The translations under genes were made by a program, and so were the position numbers. Positions 60,704-64,000 of a stretch of 64,000 bases of DNA are shown piece after piece. This DNA comes from Pagrus major (lineage: Eukaryota; Chordata; Actinopteri; Spariformes; Sparidae), in contig NC_133232.1 in the NCBI RefSeq assembly GCF_040436345.1, positions 30,703,315 to 30,767,314 on the forward strand. The letters are read 5' to 3'. Positions within the stretch are counted from its first letter, which is position 1. Each line of letters opens with the position of its first letter. The notes beneath the pieces are model-generated. The model ran no database searches. It was given only the letters and a program-made list of their open reading frames with translations, and had not been told where the DNA came from.

Positions 60704-63238
60704 CTAGTTGGTGACGCAGTATTTCCAGAAACATGCTGTCAGGACATCAGAGAGAAAAATTAGGAACAGAGCCACATTTGATATTTGTGTTTATCTTGTA
60801 GTTTTTTCCTTCTTTTAAAGGAAATATGTGCTTTTTGGCACAATGAATAAAACTGTACATTAAAAAAAGTACATAATAATACTATTTTTAGTATTCTTGT
60901 ACTTTACTTGTCTTGTACTATTGGCTTTACTTTATTTCAGTCCCACTATTTCGCATTTATAAGCAGAATAAACATTTAATACATGTAATATAACACACTA
61001 TACTGTGGTTGTAAGCATATAACTGTTAATTTGAGGTGTAATCAGATGATAAATGATGACATGATAAAATACAATTGTAATAATATAAATGATGTCTTCG
61101 CAGGAAAATGATGATTGTTGACAAATACTGAATATTAATAAACATGATAACGACATGATTATATCTGCTACAACTATGTTATAGATTGTATTGTACGTTT
61201 TTGTTCATAAATGCTAAATTAGGGGACTTAAAGTAAAATGTTACCTTATATTTTTAAAGTCTTCCACTAAAGAGGCGAACTTCACAACATTTGTAATCAC
61301 ATGTATTGCTTCTGTCACCCGTGACAGTTAGTACTTAGTACAGTTTGATTATTATTATTGCACTAATCTGAAAGAAGAGATGTCATCGAGGCAGATTAGC
61401 CCAAAATCTCAGAACTGACCTGTGCATGTGTGGCCTCAAAATGAGGTAGGCTACTGTTTACTATCAGCTCGGTGGAGTTACTTATCAATAGGTACTTGTA
61501 TAAGTAAAATATCTGTGTAATGTACTTTAACTTGGTCGTCCCATCTCTACCTGTTCAGGTGTAAGCAATTTGTCCTACTTTAAATAGCTCAGGCCTTAGT
61601 TAAACATCCGCTTGATTAGATTATTGAATCTTAATAACTTCAGTATTATCGCGTGATGTCAGTCTCAGGACTAAATGCTTGAGCTCGCGTCATTATACAG
61701 TGTACAAAGAGCAGGTGTGGTGTGTGAGTGACAGAAGATAAAAAGAGTCTCTCACCTCTTTTGTTTGTTTTCGGCAGGTTCTGCTCTGATCTGAGAAAAC
61801 CCTGAGAGCGAAGCTTGTCAGCCGCCGCCAGCGTCATCACAGCTTCTTTTAGGTTGTCGACCTAAAAACAAAAACAAAAAAAACACGATGAGAGCGGACA
61901 CAGATGATGGGTTGTAAACTCCCATTTTAGACATTTGCATTGGCTTCCAGTTGATTTAGAGCTGTTTTTTTCATAAGATTTTTATTCAGATTTCTCAATA
62001 TTCAATGCACATTTCAACATCAACAAAAAAAGCCACAATCTTAATGACAAAGTGAAGACAATAATCGGCTGTTCTGCAAATAGTTTTGTGATAAAAGATA
62101 AATAAAGGAACTCCTGAACAACCTGTGTCAAGTTCAGGCTTAAATTAACTTCTGACAAACCCCGCCCACTTCAGATTTAAACTCCACCCACTTCTGATTT
62201 AAACTCCACCCACTCCCAGTTAAATCACCGCCCATTCCGAGTTACAATATGGATACAGATCATTTATTTGTCTGAACAGGTACAGATGCAGATAATGGGA
62301 TTATGGGATTGTAATGTTTGTTTCAGCTATTAGTCAAATTCTCAGGCGTTGCCAGGGTAACGGCGGTACTGCTTGTGAAAAACTTCATATTTTGATCGCA
62401 AAAATTGTCTTTTTCTTTGGCAAGTGACCGTGGTGTAAGCGGGATAATGCTTATTTGTATTTTTGCTAGATTAATAGGCTACCTTTCAGACCATGGGTGA
62501 CTTTCACTTTTACCTAAGTCATATTTTAACGCCAACTCTTTACCTCCACTCAAGAATGACTTTTGGACTAATACTATGTTATTACTTCGTTAAGACAGTG
62601 TACAAAGACATACAGTAGAGTATCAGCCTTACCATGTTTGCAAACTTCTCTTGTTGTGCTGACTCTTTAGCCCCTTAAAAAAACAGAACAATTTAATAAA
62701 CTCATTATGTTTCCCATATTCGACAGATTTATGCAAATATCTGCATGATATCTGTCTTGTTTTTACCTTTATTCCAGGAGTCTCTTCCTCCATTGTGCTG
62801 CATCAGAAGAGGATACAGATTATTCACCTCCCTCTGCTCCCCCTCGGCAGTGTTGGGTCCGTCTTCCACCTCTGACACTAACTTCTGAATGAAATCTGTC
62901 GAGATGAAGCAACAACTTTCTCTCATCATCGTGTCATTATGGCTTTAAGAATACAGACAGATAATACGAGTGTTATCATGAAAGGATTTTAGAGTATTTT
63001 AGCAAAGACAGCTGCATTCATCTCAAAGGAAATGTATGAAAAAGATGAACAGAGTATGGTGGCGTTGCTGTATTTAAAAGGTCAAATTCAGTGAAAAATC
63101 TGTAAAATTGAGGAATATAACTTAAAGAGTCTCACCTGCCTGCGGCTCCAGGTTGGTGTCGGGGTACAGAGGTAGAGCATGCGTCCATCTTGCAGAACAA
63201 ATCACAGCTAAGAGGTAAAAGAGAGCTACAGAGAGCAT
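60704..63238 (-). CDS. urp1: Urotensin II-related peptide 1 prepropeptide (136 aa, 5 exons)
   Basis: A secreted cyclic neuropeptide of the urotensin II/somatostatin superfamily, acting on UTS2R-type receptors; in fish embryos URP peptides made by cerebrospinal-fluid-contacting neurons are known to affect body-axis straightening. Minus-strand exons: 63136-63238, 62767-62895, 62633-62673, 61756-61861 and 60704-60735, totalling 137 codons with stop. The ATG starts a signal peptide, MLSVALFYLLAVICSARWTHA. The propeptide is acidic in the middle (SEVEDGPNTAEGEQRE). It ends in a Lys-Arg site followed by the mature decapeptide ACFWKYCVTN and a stop, with CFWKYC as the invariant disulfide ring. VTN after the ring and Ala before it identify URP1; URP2 has VCFWKYCSQN as I recall. 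The final intron splits the Ala codon directly after Lys-Arg, so the last exon encodes only the hormone. Confidence 0.95.
62155..62246. repeat. Short tandem array of GCCCACTTCTGATTTAAACTCC-like units (urp1 intron 3)
   Basis: Four imperfect units of about 22-25 bp, each with a CC(A/G)CCCA core and a following TTAAA or TTACA, stand side by side. Confidence 0.65.
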
Positions 63239-64000
63239 GGTGCCTTTATCTTTAGATGGTCAGATCCGGACTATACCTCTGCACAGCCAAGAACTTCACT
63301 TATATATCCTCAGGGGTCATCCATCACAATCTGATCAATACATTATCATCACACCCAGTCTCCTCCTTAATGGTTTTGACGCGATGGATCAGGCGTCATA
63401 GACACAATTTAGGGGACCCTGTCAATTGAGCCGCAGCCTATCTGTGCTTGTTCAGAGAGGCCTAACAAATGTTTGCTCTGCAGCAGTAATCAGCGGCTGT
63501 CCAGCGCAGCTACTGATGGTTTATGTCTGACACCATTTCTGTGTGATGGGTTGTTCATTGTGTCATTGCTCATGTCAGAGATCGCAGGTACACAGCTGCT
63601 GGATCTGTGTCACCTCAGGTTTTTACGTCACTTTGTGCTCAACGACTGACATTTTCTGAAGCGATTAATTGTGACTAACAGGGCAAATAGGTCACATTGT
63701 GGCAGACGTGTTGCAAATTTTGTTAATCGTGAGTTAAAGGTACAAACCTGGTTGCTTTAGTGTCTTTATTTCTGCACAGCTTTCATTTCTACATGTTGAT
63801 TGAAGGGTAGATGCTTTTTTTTACATTTTCTGTAGGAAGACTTTGAAAATAGTTAAGTACAATTACTATTTTGAGGTACTTGTACTTTAGTATATTCATT
63901 TTATGCTACTTTATACTTCTACTCTAATGAGGACTGAAACTACCAAAATCAGAAATAAATTAAAAGAAATTAATTAATAGCTCAATAGATAAGTTAATAT
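63239..64000. other. urp1 5' UTR, promoter and upstream flank
   Basis: The first 60 bp upstream of the ATG holds the short 5' UTR and TATA box. Beyond that I see no coding exon and no clear repeat, apart from an AT-rich end after 63,800. Confidence 0.5.
63299..63306 (-). promoter_or_regulatory. urp1: TATA box of urp1
   Basis: The minus strand reads TATATAAG about 60 nt upstream of the ATG, predicting a start near 63,270 and a 5' UTR of roughly 30 nt. Confidence 0.7.

Noticed and set aside
1-64000. CRISPR arrays, operons, tRNA or rRNA genes, retroviral coding regions
   Set aside because: No regularly spaced direct repeats with unique spacers, no cloverleaf-like sequence that I could support, and no reverse-transcriptase or viral frames were seen. 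The window is ordinary vertebrate nuclear DNA.

Overview
This is a vertebrate nuclear window, almost certainly from a percomorph-type teleost. The genes are split into many small exons with GT-AG introns. The non-coding DNA is rich in CA/GT microsatellites and short TTAA-bounded repeats. The gene set includes urotensin II-related peptide 1 (mature peptide ACFWKYCVTN), a form described from bony fish. I assembled five protein-coding genes exon by exon; in every case the splice phases close and the reading frame runs from ATG to stop.

Layout. 1-11,822: no recognisable coding exon; repeats, a fold-back element, and probably the 3' UTR of the next gene. 11,823-26,720 (-): a 10-exon intermediate-filament gene, best match vimentin-related 2 (vimr2), 383 aa. 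26,721-44,304 (-): ocrl, the Lowe-syndrome inositol polyphosphate 5-phosphatase, 24 exons, about 974 aa, with a ~1.9 kb 3' UTR ending just upstream of vimr2. 45,891-51,109 (-): an EVA1C-like single-pass membrane protein with two SUEL-type lectin domains, 8 exons, 415 aa. 51,110-55,477: intergenic repeats plus one unexplained protein-like open frame near 52.3 kb. 55,478-59,928 (+): clic2, 6 exons, 244 aa. 60,704-63,238 (-): urp1, 5 exons, 136-aa prepropeptide, convergent with clic2. 63,239-64,000: urp1 promoter with a clear TATA box, then nothing recognised.

The genes do not form a pathway or operon. ocrl acts in endosomal and Golgi phosphoinositide traffic, vimr2 in the cytoskeleton, eva1c at the cell surface, clic2 as a soluble GST-fold protein, and urp1 as a secreted neuropeptide. 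The most interesting points are: a conserved 24-bp ocrl microexon beside a clathrin box; a Gly/Ser-rich exon interrupting coil 2 of the vimr2 rod; dinucleotide repeats abutting three splice sites; an almost perfect 102-bp inverted repeat inside a vimr2 intron; an EVA1C-like protein whose tail does not resemble the known EVA1C C-terminus; and an intron in urp1 that falls exactly at the Lys-Arg processing site. I saw no wholly new biological system.
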